From Desulfogranum japonicum DSM 18378 (lineage in GTDB: Bacteria; Desulfobacterota; Desulfobulbia; Desulfobulbales; Desulfobulbaceae), in the NCBI RefSeq assembly GCF_000429945.1, contig NZ_AUCV01000013.1, positions 1 to 64,000 on the forward strand: a stretch of 64,000 bases of DNA, in the 5' to 3' direction. The first letter of the stretch is position 1. Every line of letters starts with the position of its first letter. The translations under genes were made by a program, and so were the position numbers. Of the stretch, positions 7,660 through 17,282 are shown piece by piece. A model generated the notes under the pieces. The model did not search any database and was not told the DNA's origin. It saw nothing but the letters and a program-made list of their open reading frames with translations.

Positions 7660-9069
7660 TTAACCTTTTTTCTCCAACTCTTTCAGTTTCTCCAATATCT
7701 GCTGGGCTTCATTTTTCTCATCTTCAGTCAGATCCTTATCCTTTGCAGCTCCTTCAAAATACTGTTTGGCCTCTTTTACTCTCCCTTGATAGAGGTGATA
7801 CTTGGCCAGATTAAATCTACTTTGGGACGCCTTTCCCTGATCGGAGCAGATTTTTCCCAGATCATAATACATCTGAGCATATTCAGGCATTGCATAAGAT
7901 ATCCTCTTCAGGAGACCTGCTGCAGCATCCAGATTGCCAAGTCTATATTCTGCCTGGGAAAGTTGATACATGGCATATGTATCATTCTGGTAGGTATGCA
8001 ACACCTTGCTGAGAATCTCCTCTGCCTGCTTGACCTGATTAGATGCGAGATAAATGACGGCTCGATCAATCTCGAGGATATGTTCATCGGGATAGGCTTC
8101 CTGTACAATCTGCAGATGATTGAAAGCCTGCTCATAGTTATGATCTTCGGTTTCCAGCAACGCCATTCCGAAATGAGCCATTGTCACAGCAACGGCATCC
8201 TTGCCAGAGGCAATGGTGTTGGCACAGGATATCCTCATCTTATCTCTATCTATGGCATGCAGCAACACTCTATATTTGAATCGTAAAAAAGCAAAATTAT
8301 TTGTTTTTTCATAGTAATCTTCACTTTGCCTGTCATCCATTTCCAACAGTGACTGAACATACCCTATACGAGCTTCAGGGTTGGGATGGGTCAAAAGATA
8401 TTGGGGCACCTTGCTTGAACTATAACGCGTTATACGGCGCATAGTCCGCAGCATCCCCTCCATGGAATTGGGATTACGGTGCATCTCCTGCATCCATTGA
8501 AAAGACAATCTATCTGCCTGTTCTTCATCCTGCCTGCTATACTGCAGCTGCGCAGTCTGCGCGGCTGCCATGGAACCCGCCAGCAGCCCCTGACTCAATG
8601 CAGGCACACCGAGTGCAAGTCCTGCCAGGCCAAGTGCAAGGGAGGCTGCTCCCACTTTGGTGCTTTTATCCACCCTGGATGCAATATGCCTGCTTACAAC
8701 ATGCCCGATTTCGTGCGCAAGAACACTGAGCAATTCATCCTCAGAGTGCATGGTTTCTATCAGGCCTGAGTAAAAAAAGACCAAACCTCCAGGTGCTGCA
8801 AATGCATTAAACTGATCACTAAGAACAACGAAAAAGTGATAATCAAAATATTGAGGACCAGCCGTAACAAGAACCTGCTGACCAAGATTGTTAATATACC
8901 TACTGATATCAGGGTCATCAAAAACCGTGAATTGAGCGCGAACCGAATAAAGAAGTTGCTCACCAATGGCACGTTCTTCGCCTATGGTTAACGCTTGCGA
9001 CTGTACGGGGGCCCAAAAGATGGCTATTGCTGCGGCCACGCAGATTAGACGCTTTAGCGAGTTAAACAT
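7660..9069 (-). CDS. Periplasmic M48-family metalloprotease with TPR repeats (BepA-like)
   Basis: The protein has a signal peptide ending near QSQA, then the zinc metalloprotease domain with HEIGH at about residues 119-123 and the downstream EEQAD glutamate ligand, followed by about 200 residues of TPR-like helices and a charged C-terminus. BepA/YfgC proteins of this layout act in the periplasm on outer-membrane protein assembly and degrade stalled LptD or BamA substrates. Assignment to that role here is by family. I prefer ATG at 9069 (AGGTG eight bases upstream) over a GTG three codons earlier. The gene precedes nikR with an 11-base gap. Confidence 0.88.
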   Translation of the reverse strand: MFNSLKRLICVAAAIAIFWAPVQSQALTIGEERAIGEQLLYSVRAQFTVFDDPDISRYINNLGQQVLVTAGPQYFDYHFFVVLSDQFNAFAAPGGLVFFYSGLIETMHSEDELLSVLAHEIGHVVSRHIASRVDKSTKVGAASLALGLAGLALGVPALSQGLLAGSMAAAQTAQLQYSRQDEEQADRLSFQWMQEMHRNPNSMEGMLRTMRRITRYSSSKVPQYLLTHPNPEARIGYVQSLLEMDDRQSEDYYEKTNNFAFLRFKYRVLLHAIDRDKMRISCANTIASGKDAVAVTMAHFGMALLETEDHNYEQAFNHLQIVQEAYPDEHILEIDRAVIYLASNQVKQAEEILSKVLHTYQNDTYAMYQLSQAEYRLGNLDAAAGLLKRISYAMPEYAQMYYDLGKICSDQGKASQSRFNLAKYHLYQGRVKEAKQYFEGAAKDKDLTEDEKNEAQQILEKLKELEKKG

Positions 9070-9161
9070 CAGGATCACCTAAACTGTTTTTCATGAGAAG
9101 TATGGCTCCATGTGCACAGGTAATACGTTATGGAAACTTGTGCAATATTTACCGTGGGGCT

Positions 9162-10037
9162 TCAGGATCTCGCAAACCTGGACTCGAGGTAGCTTACCAT
9201 AACTGAACAGGGAAAAGTAAGCAGAAGGTACAGCAAAGCTATGGTTGTCCAGACTTCTATGGTCATGTACGTCGAAGCCATGAGCTGTGTTCCCTGATAG
9301 GTTAACTCCTGAATGGAAATCACCGAGACAATAGCTGAATCTTTAATCAAAGAAATGAGTTGACCCGACAAGGGCGGCAGTACTCTGATCAAGGCCTGGG
9401 GCAGAATAATATGACGCATTGTCTGATGATTTTTCAAACCAAGGGCATAGGCTGCTTCCCGTTGATGATTTTCAACGGATTCAATCCCGGCACGGAATAT
9501 TTCAGCAACATAGGCGCTTTCAAATGCCGCGAGGGTAATCATGGCCGAAACAAAGGGGCTAAGAATTGCGGGATCCCCGAAAAGAAACTCCTCTATTCTT
9601 TGTAATGGAGGGGGTAAACGACTAACTACCTGTTCAAGATGTAATAACGGCAGGAATTGATCTGCAAGAAAAAAATAAAACAGAAAAATGATCACCACAG
9701 GAGGAAGATTTCGCATCAATTCTATATAGCAGCGTGCAAACAGACGCAAAAAGAGGCTTGAACTCAACCTCATAACAGCGAAAAAAAAGCCCAAAACCAG
9801 TGCAAGAATACCAGCCCATAAACTGAGACGGATGGTGGTTACCAGGCCGTCTATCAGGTAATTGCTCACCCATCTGCCCCGCTCCACATCATAACGGAAG
9901 AGATACTGGGGAATAACGTGCCAGTTCCAGGAGTAATCCAGATGAAAGGCTATCCGATAAAAGACATACCCTGCTGCGGCCAGCAGCAGGGATATAAGGA
10001 TAAAATCCAATGGTGTGTAGAATACTCTTTTATGCAC
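9162..10037 (-). CDS. Polar amino-acid ABC transporter permease (second subunit)
   Basis: This is an inner-membrane permease of the HisM/GlnP type, 291 residues, with about five to six membrane segments and the cytoplasmic EAA loop (EAAYALGLKN...ILPQA) that docks on the ATPase. An N-terminal extension of about 60 residues before the transport domain is shared with its sister permease at 11851-12648. The two presumably form a heterodimer. It is the last gene of a four-gene minus-strand operon and lies about 160 bases after the binding-protein gene. Confidence 0.9.
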   Translation of the reverse strand: MHKRVFYTPLDFILISLLLAAAGYVFYRIAFHLDYSWNWHVIPQYLFRYDVERGRWVSNYLIDGLVTTIRLSLWAGILALVLGFFFAVMRLSSSLFLRLFARCYIELMRNLPPVVIIFLFYFFLADQFLPLLHLEQVVSRLPPPLQRIEEFLFGDPAILSPFVSAMITLAAFESAYVAEIFRAGIESVENHQREAAYALGLKNHQTMRHIILPQALIRVLPPLSGQLISLIKDSAIVSVISIQELTYQGTQLMASTYMTIEVWTTIALLYLLLTFPCSVMVSYLESRFARS

Positions 10038-10195
10038 GGCCTGTGTCTATCCAGAAATGCTTGAGATCAACGGTACGGGTTCAGATATAACTTGCTGCAG
10101 GTCGAATCCATAAACCGTGTCATCTATCATGGATTGAATATAAAAAAGGCTGAAAGATTGCTTAGGGAGGACCACAATCTGCGACCTGAACCTAC

Positions 10196-11029
10196 TTATT
10201 CGATCAGGCTTTTCCATTCTGTCGATTTAAACCAGTAATCGTACAGTTTGTCGATGGTCCCCTTTGATTTGGCAATTTCAATCCAGTTATTGAAAAAGTT
10301 CAAGGTATCCACATCACCTTTACGAATACCAAAACTGATGGGTTCCTTGAGGAGCTGATCATCAAAAGCGGCCAGAGTGGCTGGAGAATCTGCTGCCATA
10401 TTGAACGGTAAGGGTTGTCCGCCGACCATTGCATGCACACGACCATTTTTAACTTCCTGAACCGCAGCCGGCTCATCATCAAACAGGCGTAATTTCGCCT
10501 TGGGAAAATTCTCTTTAGCAGCTACTGCAGCAGTGGAACCAAGACGGGCAGCAATACTGACATCCGGGGAGTTAAAATCTGTGATCGTAAACCCCTCTGT
10601 CATTTTCCTGTTCGCCAGCAAACCCTGGCTGGTGTAATAATACGGATTGGTGAAATTAATTTTGAGATTTCGTTTTGGTGTAACTGACATGCCACCTATG
10701 ATGACATCAAATTTATTCGCAACCAGAGCGGGAATAATTCCTGACCATTTTGTGGGAACGAACTCGATTTCGACTCCCATATCTTTTGCCAGTTGTTTGG
10801 CAACATCTATCTCAAATCCTATAAGTTCATTGTTTTTATCTTTCATAGCATAAGGAACAAAAACGTCCATACCCACACGTATTTTTCCTCGCTTGTAGAT
10901 CTGCTCAATGGTGCTCGCCGCAGAAATCTGCTGCCGGATATCTGCAGCATGCGCATGAACAGCAAAGGTACAAATAACGATCATCATGCAATTGAGAACC
11001 CAAAAAAGACGCAAACTGTTTCTCATCAT
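10196..11029 (-). CDS. Amino-acid ABC transporter periplasmic binding protein
   Basis: This is a family 3 solute-binding protein. A signal peptide ends at VHAHAA, and then comes the SBP_bac_3 fold with GKIRVGMDVFVPYAM, a GFEIDVAKQLAKDMG motif and the FDVIIGGMSVTPKR hinge region. The ligand is probably a polar or acidic amino acid, but the binding-site residues do not allow a firm choice. The start is set by AAGGAGG just upstream of two consecutive ATG codons (11029 and 11026). Thirteen extra codons upstream are open but lack a ribosome site. It lies between the ATPase and the second permease of the same operon. Confidence 0.92.
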   Translation of the reverse strand: MMRNSLRLFWVLNCMMIVICTFAVHAHAADIRQQISAASTIEQIYKRGKIRVGMDVFVPYAMKDKNNELIGFEIDVAKQLAKDMGVEIEFVPTKWSGIIPALVANKFDVIIGGMSVTPKRNLKINFTNPYYYTSQGLLANRKMTEGFTITDFNSPDVSIAARLGSTAAVAAKENFPKAKLRLFDDEPAAVQEVKNGRVHAMVGGQPLPFNMAADSPATLAAFDDQLLKEPISFGIRKGDVDTLNFFNNWIEIAKSKGTIDKLYDYWFKSTEWKSLIE

Positions 11030-11086
11030 AGCTCCTCCTTGAATTTTACGGATAATTGACAGCAACACTCACCAACCACGACGCCA

Positions 11087-11854
11087 TTACAGAATTTTGC
11101 GTAGAAAGGCGCGGGTTCTCTCCTGGGCAGGTTGTTGAAAAAAGCGTTCTGTCGGTGCTTCTTCAATAACACAGCCATGCTCCATGAACAACACCCTGTC
11201 ACTGACCTCACGGGCAAATCCCATTTCATGGGTTACGACCACCATGGTCATCCCATCATTGGCGAGATCACGTATTACATCAAGCACTTCTCCTATCATT
11301 TCAGGATCAAGGGCGCTGGTTGCCTCATCAAAAAGCATTATTTTGGGCATCAGGGCCAATGCCCTGGCAATGGCCACACGCTGCTGCTGGCCACCTGAGA
11401 GTTCATTGGGGTAAACGGCTGCCTTGTCATCGACACCGACCTTCTGCAATAAATCTTTTGAAAGCTGCGTGGCCTCTATTTTACTTTTTTTTCTTACAAG
11501 CTTCTGGGCAAGGTTTACATTTTCCAGCACGGTCATATGAGGAAAGAGATGAAAGGACTGGAATACCATCCCTACTTCCCTCCGGATTTTCAGGCGATTT
11601 TTTTCATGGTCGTCAAGGGGGATACCATCGATAAGGATGGTGCCCTGATCGATGTCCTCCAATCCATTGAGACATCGCAAAAACGTTGACTTGCCTGATC
11701 CCGAAGGGCCTATAATTACCAGCACATCTCCCTTTGTCACCCGGGTGGATACGTTATCCAGCACTTTAACATTATGGGTAAAGCTTTTACTGATACTGTC
11801 GACAACCACAATGGGTTGAACCTGACTCTTAAGGCCAGATGCATTCTCATTCAT
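11087..11854 (-). CDS. Amino-acid ABC transporter ATP-binding protein (GlnQ-like)
   Basis: This 255-residue ATPase powers the transporter encoded around it. Visible motifs are Walker [10 protein letters not shown], signature LSGGQQQRV, Walker [15 protein letters not shown] and the H-loop VTHEMGFA. These match the GlnQ/HisP/ArtP class for polar amino acids. Its ATG overlaps the stop of the upstream permease gene by four bases (ATGA), which indicates translational coupling. The binding-protein gene follows after about 57 bases. Confidence 0.95.
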   Translation of the reverse strand: MNENASGLKSQVQPIVVVDSISKSFTHNVKVLDNVSTRVTKGDVLVIIGPSGSGKSTFLRCLNGLEDIDQGTILIDGIPLDDHEKNRLKIRREVGMVFQSFHLFPHMTVLENVNLAQKLVRKKSKIEATQLSKDLLQKVGVDDKAAVYPNELSGGQQQRVAIARALALMPKIMLFDEATSALDPEMIGEVLDVIRDLANDGMTMVVVTHEMGFAREVSDRVLFMEHGCVIEEAPTERFFQQPAQERTRAFLRKIL

Positions 11855-12648
11855 GCGGTTCTTTGGGGAACGTATTTTTCAAGCAAACTGGCGATTGCAG
11901 AAAGAATAAGGGTTATGAAGAGATACATTCCTGCCACAGTAAACCAGATTTCAAAGGTCAAAAAAGTTTCTGCGATAACAGTTCTCCCTTCCATGGTAAG
12001 GTCATAGACTGCAATGGTACTGACCAGTGCGGAATCCTTCACCAGGGAGACGGCCTGACTGGTCAAAGGCGGGAGGATTCTACGAATAGCCTGGGGAAGA
12101 ATAACTTTACGATAGGTATCAAAGGTACTTAGTCCACTGCTGTACGCTGCTTCCCACTGGCCCCGTCCGATGGAACAGATACCTGCACGAAAAATTTCTG
12201 AAGCATATGCACCCTCAAACATACCCAAGGCCAGGACAGCAGTTGCAAAACGTCCCACGTCCAAAATCGGAGCCATGACAAAATACAGAAAAAAAATCTG
12301 CACCAAAAGGGGTGTGTTTCGAATAATCTCCAGGTATATTCTTGCAATCCATCTCCCCACCGGAGAAGTGGACATGCGCAGAAGTGCTGTCGTAAGACCC
12401 AAAATGCCAGCCAGCACAAGACTTAAACCAATAATCTGCAGCGTTACCTGCAGGCCGTTCATGAGTGGACCAGAAACATACACGCCATCGTCAACCTGAA
12501 AAAAATAACGAGGTATCTGGTTCCAGTGCCATGTATAGGCGATTTCGCGCCCTCCTCTTACGACCAGCCATCCAAACAAACAAGAAAATGCTGCAAATAC
12601 AGAAATATCTCTATAAACATGGAGAACGTTCTTTTTTTTTCTGGTCAT
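11851..12648 (-). CDS. Polar amino-acid ABC transporter permease (first subunit)
   Basis: This is a 265-residue inner-membrane permease of the HisQ/GlnP family with an N-terminal membrane anchor, a periplasmic segment and the transport domain carrying the EAA loop ([12 protein letters not shown]...[13 protein letters not shown]). It opens the operon permease - ATPase - binding protein - permease. The second permease at 9162 is related in layout and sequence. An ATGA overlap couples it to the ATPase gene. Its promoter should lie in 12649-12984. Confidence 0.92.
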   Translation of the reverse strand: MTRKKKNVLHVYRDISVFAAFSCLFGWLVVRGGREIAYTWHWNQIPRYFFQVDDGVYVSGPLMNGLQVTLQIIGLSLVLAGILGLTTALLRMSTSPVGRWIARIYLEIIRNTPLLVQIFFLYFVMAPILDVGRFATAVLALGMFEGAYASEIFRAGICSIGRGQWEAAYSSGLSTFDTYRKVILPQAIRRILPPLTSQAVSLVKDSALVSTIAVYDLTMEGRTVIAETFLTFEIWFTVAGMYLFITLILSAIASLLEKYVPQRTA

Positions 12649-12984
12649 GGATATACTGTATTGGTGGTAGAGCAGCTACCATAGTGGAATCTTAGGTCAG
12701 GTTGCGCCCTGGCTGCCTTCCTGGTTGAAGCGAATACTTTTATTACAATATGATATTGCCTGTACATCAGTACTCCTTTCGCCCCAGAATTATGTCAAAC
12801 TTTTTATCCACGGAATATCAAAAACATACCATCCATATTTTTCATGCAAATAGTACTTTCAAACGAAAAAAGATATTGCTGAACAGTCACATGTTCATCA
12901 CTCTAACAATTTTCTGTTCATTTTCAAGCTTATGTATGATTAAGTGGCATTCTCGTACGGCACTGCAGATGGTAGAGAAAGGTA
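12649..12984. other. Divergent intergenic region upstream of the amino-acid transporter operon
   Basis: No gene is supported here. The region must contain the promoter of the minus-strand transporter operon, but I could not pick a confident -35/-10 pair. Confidence 0.4.
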
Positions 12985-13150
12985 TAAGGGTCACGGAAAA
13001 AATAAATTATCCAATCCTGCTTGTCTCTCAACTCGGTAACGTTGTTGCGTCAATGGCTCAATACGGCCAGTATGGAACCATTGACGCGACAACGTTACCA
13101 AACCGATATCCTACGCAATTTTGAATATGTATTATTTTCCGCGACTCTAA
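12985..13150. repeat. MITE-like palindromic repeat, copy A
   Basis: This is a full-length copy of a dispersed element. The left end is TAAGGGTCACGG-A-rich and the right end is its inverse (TATTATTTTCCGCGACTCTAA). Inside, a long inner arm GGTAACGTTGTTGCGTCAATGG is matched by CCATTGACGCGACAACGTTACC around a 20-base centre. There is no ORF of note. It shares ends and internal segments with copies at 19594 and 62399. It lies just upstream of the double ABC ATPase gene. Confidence 0.88.
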
Positions 13151-13235
13151 ACAGTTGCAGAAAAAAACATTACCCAATTTTACGTAATTTTTGGATAGGC
13201 ACACACACCTATCTGAGGTTTTCTTACACGATCCA

Positions 13236-14855
13236 ATGACCAGTTTACTTGACATTGAACAGTTTTGCCTTCGCTTTGCATCTAATGATTCCCCTGTGGA
13301 TGAACAATTTCAAATCACCGATGTCAATCTCACTCTGAATGAAGGGGAAACCCATGCTCTGGTGGGCGAGTCGGGTTCAGGGAAATCCATAACAGCTCTT
13401 TCTATCATGCGCCTGCTTGATGATATTACAGATGTACAAACAAGCGGCAGGATAGTTTTTTGCGGGCATGACATTACTCTGCTCTCACCAACGGAATTGC
13501 GGGCACTTCGCGGCAACGAGATCTCCATGATCTTTCAGGAACCCATGACCTCGCTCAATCCTGTTTATACTGTTGGCAACCAACTTATTGAGCCGCTTCT
13601 CCTACACCAGAAGCTGAGTAAAAAAGAGGCCTACCAGGCAGCCCTGTCCCTGCTGGAACGTACAGGTATTCATGATCCTGAATACCGCATTCATAACTAT
13701 CCGTATCAGCTTTCCGGAGGTCAGAGACAACGGGTAGTGATTGCAATGGCACTTGCCTGTCGTCCCAAATTGCTGATAGCAGACGAACCGACAACCGCCC
13801 TGGATATCACTGTTCAAGAACAAATTCTAAATTTGATTCGTGATCTGCAGCAGGAACTGAATATGGCTGTTCTTTTGATTACCCACAATCTACCCATGGT
13901 CCGGAAACGCTCAGATACCATTTCAATTATGCACCAGGGTCGTATTGTCGAACAGGGAAACACGGCGGAAATTTTCAAAAAACCAAAGCAGGAATATACC
14001 AGGCATCTGCTTAATGCTGTGCCTAATGAGCAAAAAATTTCTGTGACGGGCAAAAAAAAGCTCATGGAACTTGAACGCGTAAGTTGTTCTTTTATCATGG
14101 GATATAAATGGCAAGGACTGCGACGTAAAAAAATCACCTTTAACGCTGTGGACCAGGTGAGCCTGAATATCATCCGGGGAACCACCCTGGGAGTCGTTGG
14201 AGAATCTGGCTCCGGAAAATCAACTCTAGCGCTCTGTATCCTTGGCCTGAATGGATACACTGGGGATATCCGCTACCACAGAGAACAAGGTACAGTTGAT
14301 CTCAACAAACTCAGCTCCCATGCCTTTCGTCCATTACGCAAGGAGATACAAATTGTTTTTCAGGACCCGTATTCGTCCTTATCGCCCAGGATGTCCATTG
14401 AGCAAATAATTGAGGAAGGCCTGCGCGTACACAGAAAAGACCTGAACAAAAAGCAAAGAATACAACTGGTCGCAGAAGCATTACAGGAGGTGGAGCTTGA
14501 CCCCGGCCTCATGTCGCGTTTCCCCCATGAATTTTCAGGGGGCCAACGCCAACGCATTGCCATTGCACGTGCACTGATCCTGAAACCATCCTTCCTGATT
14601 CTGGACGAACCTACCAGTGCTTTGGATATGACCATTCAGAAACAGATTCTCCTTCTTCTCAAAAAAATACAGAAGACTTATGGTATAACCTACATGTTTA
14701 TTAGTCACGATTTGAGAACCATTCGCGCCATAGCAGATCATGTGGTTGTAATGCAAAATGGAAGGATCATCGAGTCAGGAGACGGAAGGCAGATTTTTAC
14801 CAACCCTGAACAGGAGTACACCAGAAAGTTGTTTGAAGCAGCATTCCAATCATAA
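13236..14855 (+). CDS. Peptide-type ABC transporter, duplicated ATP-binding protein (YejF-like)
   Basis: This single chain of 539 residues carries two complete OppD/OppF-type ATPase domains. The first has GESGSGKS, LSGGQRQRV and LLIADEPTTALD; the second has [18 protein letters not shown] and FLILDEPTSALD. Fusions of this kind serve oligopeptide, microcin C or glutathione importers (YejF, GsiA). The matching permeases and binding protein are not in the window, so it is an orphan here and may work with components encoded elsewhere. I prefer the ATG at 13236, where homology begins; an ATG 15 codons upstream lies in the tail of the repeat region. No strong ribosome site is seen at either. Confidence 0.88.
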   Translation: MTSLLDIEQFCLRFASNDSPVDEQFQITDVNLTLNEGETHALVGESGSGKSITALSIMRLLDDITDVQTSGRIVFCGHDITLLSPTELRALRGNEISMIFQEPMTSLNPVYTVGNQLIEPLLLHQKLSKKEAYQAALSLLERTGIHDPEYRIHNYPYQLSGGQRQRVVIAMALACRPKLLIADEPTTALDITVQEQILNLIRDLQQELNMAVLLITHNLPMVRKRSDTISIMHQGRIVEQGNTAEIFKKPKQEYTRHLLNAVPNEQKISVTGKKKLMELERVSCSFIMGYKWQGLRRKKITFNAVDQVSLNIIRGTTLGVVGESGSGKSTLALCILGLNGYTGDIRYHREQGTVDLNKLSSHAFRPLRKEIQIVFQDPYSSLSPRMSIEQIIEEGLRVHRKDLNKKQRIQLVAEALQEVELDPGLMSRFPHEFSGGQRQRIAIARALILKPSFLILDEPTSALDMTIQKQILLLLKKIQKTYGITYMFISHDLRTIRAIADHVVVMQNGRIIESGDGRQIFTNPEQEYTRKLFEAAFQS

Positions 14856-14883
14856 AAGTATTACATATAAGGGGGAAATTATT

Positions 14884-15246
14884 ATGATGACCAGTATAAT
14901 CTACAAAGCTGTATTCCACATTGATCTGGATGAAGAAAAACGTCTGGGTATTGCATTGGCAAATGTGACCAACCTGCTCAAAGCAGTCAAAGGAAAACCT
15001 TATGATCTGGTCATTTTGGTTAATGGCCCTGCTGTAACCCTGCTTGCCGAGGAAGACAGGGTATCGCATAAGGAAACCATAAAAGCTCTCCAGAAAGAAT
15101 CTGTGGCTTTTAAGGTATGCAATAACGCCTTAACCAAATTCAATATTGCACCCCAGAATATTGTGGATGGGTTCGAGGTTGTACCAGCGGGCATAGTCGA
15201 ACTCATCGAGTTACAACGCGAAGGATATGCCTACATCAAACCATAG
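14884..15246 (+). CDS. DsrE-family protein
   Basis: This 120-residue soluble protein has the DsrE/DsrF-like fold pattern: an N-terminal strand with HIDLDEEKR, then YDLVILVNGPAVTLL and VPAGIVELIELQREGYAYIKP at the C-terminus, typical of small DsrE-like proteins encoded next to sulfur or nucleotide-handling genes. Family members bind small molecules or relay sulfur through a cysteine. One cysteine (KVCNNAL) is placed where some members carry the active one. Function in this organism is unknown. The start at 14884 has AAGGGGG eight bases upstream. The stop lies 20 bases inside uvrC, so the two genes are coupled. Confidence 0.8.
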   Translation: MMTSIIYKAVFHIDLDEEKRLGIALANVTNLLKAVKGKPYDLVILVNGPAVTLLAEEDRVSHKETIKALQKESVAFKVCNNALTKFNIAPQNIVDGFEVVPAGIVELIELQREGYAYIKP

Positions 15247-17080
15247 AGATGCTACATCCAAAGGGGATTCTCCCCTTTCCACCGACTTTCTGAAGACCGC
15301 CAGCACCGGGCCAGGTGTTTATCAAATGCTCGGGAAACAGGAAGTACTGTATGTGGGCAAGGCACGCAATCTGCGAAAGCGCCTTGCCCAGTATGCACAT
15401 TACGCGGGGCCCGAGTATTCCAAGACGGCAGTTATGTTGCGCCATGTTCGGCGAGTGGAGACGATTCTCACTTCAACGGAAAAAGAGGCGCTCATACTTG
15501 AATCATCATTAATAAAAAAACACCGTCCAAAGTATAATGTCATTCTTCGTGATGATAAAAATTATCCCCTTATCATGGTCACCATGTCCGAAGAATGGCC
15601 AAGAATCAGAGTTACCAGGCGTCGTCTGAAAGACGGGAATAAATATTACGGCCCTTATGCTTCCTCCACTTCCATGCGAGCCACACTGAAACTCCTTTAT
15701 TCACTCTTTCCGTTGCGTCGCTGCCGTACAGTACGTGAAAGGCCGCGGCCCTGTCTTAATTACCAGATGGGCAGATGCCTTGCTCCCTGTGCGGGTAAGG
15801 TGAACCATAATGACTATATGGTAAATGTACATGACGTGTTGCGTATTCTCGAGGGGAATTCCAGCCAGGTGATGGAGACCCTGCAACAGAAAATGCAACA
15901 GGCTTCACAGGAGCTTCAGTTTGAAAAAGCAGCACTGTATAGAGACCAGATACAGGCACTGGAAAAAACCTTGGAACACCAGTCTGTAGTTGCTAGCCAC
16001 CACATTGACCAGGATGTTTTCGGCCTGCATCGAAAAGATGCGGCTGTTGGGGTGGCCATCCTTTTTATCAGGGGTGGTATCATTACAGGCGCTCAAAGCT
16101 TTTTTCTCCCTGACCCCATTGGTGATGATGCAGCCCTTCTTGCAGAGACGATTCTCCAATACTATTCACCCCAGCGAATTCCTCCAAAAGAGATGCTACT
16201 GCCAACCCATATTGAAGATCAGGAACTGGTTCAGGAACATTTGACTGAATTACGGGGAAGCGCGGTTTCCATGCATGTTCCGCAAAAGGGTAAACGTATA
16301 CGCCTGATGAAAATGGCCCTGCGCAATGCCAGACAACTCTTCTCTGATAAAGAAAAGAAGGCAAAGAGCTGGCAAACCCTTGCAACAGAACTCAGAAAGA
16401 AACTCCAGCTCATGAATATTCCGAACACCATTGAATGTCTTGACATATCAAATCTGCTCGGAAAACAGGCTGTTGGGTCACTTGTTCGATACGTGGAAGG
16501 TGAAAAAATGCCTCGGGAGTATCGTCACTATCGCATCAAGAGACAAGACACACCAGATGACTACGCCATGATGCAGGAAGTTCTGGAACGCCGATTTGAT
16601 CCGAGCAAAAAACAGCAGAGTTATCCTGACATGCTGCTCATTGATGGAGGTAAAGGCCAACTCGGTGTAGCCCGTGCTGTGTTGGATCACTATGATCTCA
16701 TCCATCGCGTTGATCTTGTCTCCATAGCCAAGGAAAAGCAGGATGAAGGGGAAAAACTGTTTAAACCTGCACGCAAAAACCCTATTCTTCTGCCTGCCAA
16801 TTCCCCTGTTCTCCTTTATCTGATGCGAATACGAGATGAATCCCATCGTTTCGGTATAACCTTTCACCGTAAACTGCGTAACGCCAACACACTCCACTCG
16901 CAAATGGACAATCTGGTCGGCATTGGAGAGAAAAGAAAAAAACTTCTTCTAAAAACTTTTGGCAGTTATAAACGTCTGAAAGAGGCAACCATTGAAGACC
17001 TGCAAGCGGTTTCAGGTATAGGTCCTCAACTGGCCAAAACTCTATTCGAGCAATTGCAGGAGGTTTCGAGTGGAAAATGA
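15227..17080 (+). CDS. uvrC: Excinuclease ABC subunit C
   Basis: UvrC makes both incisions in nucleotide-excision repair. The 617-residue protein has the GIY-YIG nuclease domain (GVYQ...LYVGKA), the Cys-rich linker typical of UvrC (RRCRTVRERPRPCLNYQ...CLAPC), a UVR motif for UvrB binding (FEKAALYRDQIQALEK), the RNase H-like C-terminal nuclease (ECLDISN, DGGKGQ) and two helix-hairpin-helix motifs (LVGIGEKRKK, VSGIGPQLAK). It overlaps the dsrE-like gene at its start and the BFD-like gene at its end, forming a tight cluster. A later start would also preserve the first domain. Confidence 0.97.
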   Translation: MPTSNHRDATSKGDSPLSTDFLKTASTGPGVYQMLGKQEVLYVGKARNLRKRLAQYAHYAGPEYSKTAVMLRHVRRVETILTSTEKEALILESSLIKKHRPKYNVILRDDKNYPLIMVTMSEEWPRIRVTRRRLKDGNKYYGPYASSTSMRATLKLLYSLFPLRRCRTVRERPRPCLNYQMGRCLAPCAGKVNHNDYMVNVHDVLRILEGNSSQVMETLQQKMQQASQELQFEKAALYRDQIQALEKTLEHQSVVASHHIDQDVFGLHRKDAAVGVAILFIRGGIITGAQSFFLPDPIGDDAALLAETILQYYSPQRIPPKEMLLPTHIEDQELVQEHLTELRGSAVSMHVPQKGKRIRLMKMALRNARQLFSDKEKKAKSWQTLATELRKKLQLMNIPNTIECLDISNLLGKQAVGSLVRYVEGEKMPREYRHYRIKRQDTPDDYAMMQEVLERRFDPSKKQQSYPDMLLIDGGKGQLGVARAVLDHYDLIHRVDLVSIAKEKQDEGEKLFKPARKNPILLPANSPVLLYLMRIRDESHRFGITFHRKLRNANTLHSQMDNLVGIGEKRKKLLLKTFGSYKRLKEATIEDLQAVSGIGPQLAKTLFEQLQEVSSGK

Positions 17081-17282
17081 GACAACTGTCCTGGCAAGAG
17101 TGAAGCCTGGGTGCATATGCAAAGGAATAAAGCTTTTTGCTCTTATGCAAGCCATTGAAAATGGTGCCCGCTCTTTTGAAGAGGTGGCGGAAAAAACAGG
17201 CATTGGCGACGGTTCATGCAAAGGAAAACGCTGTCGTCAGAAAGTTGAAGAGATATTGGGAAGCAGAGATGAAGTTGAGTAA
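17070..17282 (+). CDS. BFD-like [2Fe-2S]-binding small protein
   Basis: The 70-residue product has Cys15-X-Cys17 and Cys50-X4-Cys55 in a BFD (bacterioferritin-associated ferredoxin) fold pattern, with the helices ALMQAIENGARSFEEVAEKTGIG between them. Canonical BFD domains use C-X-C and C-X2-C, so the longer second spacing is a variant also seen in stand-alone domains of anaerobes. It may act as a small electron carrier or regulator. Translation starts with GTG at 17070, six bases after AGGAGG, inside the end of uvrC; it overlaps the next gene by 14 bases. Confidence 0.75.
   Translation: MENETTVLARVKPGCICKGIKLFALMQAIENGARSFEEVAEKTGIGDGSCKGKRCRQKVEEILGSRDEVE

Noticed and set aside
12750-13239. 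Several overlapping short reading frames at the repeat copies (also at 19505-19693 and 62361-62685)
   Set aside because: They are read from the palindromic repeat family, differ in frame between copies and lack ribosome sites.
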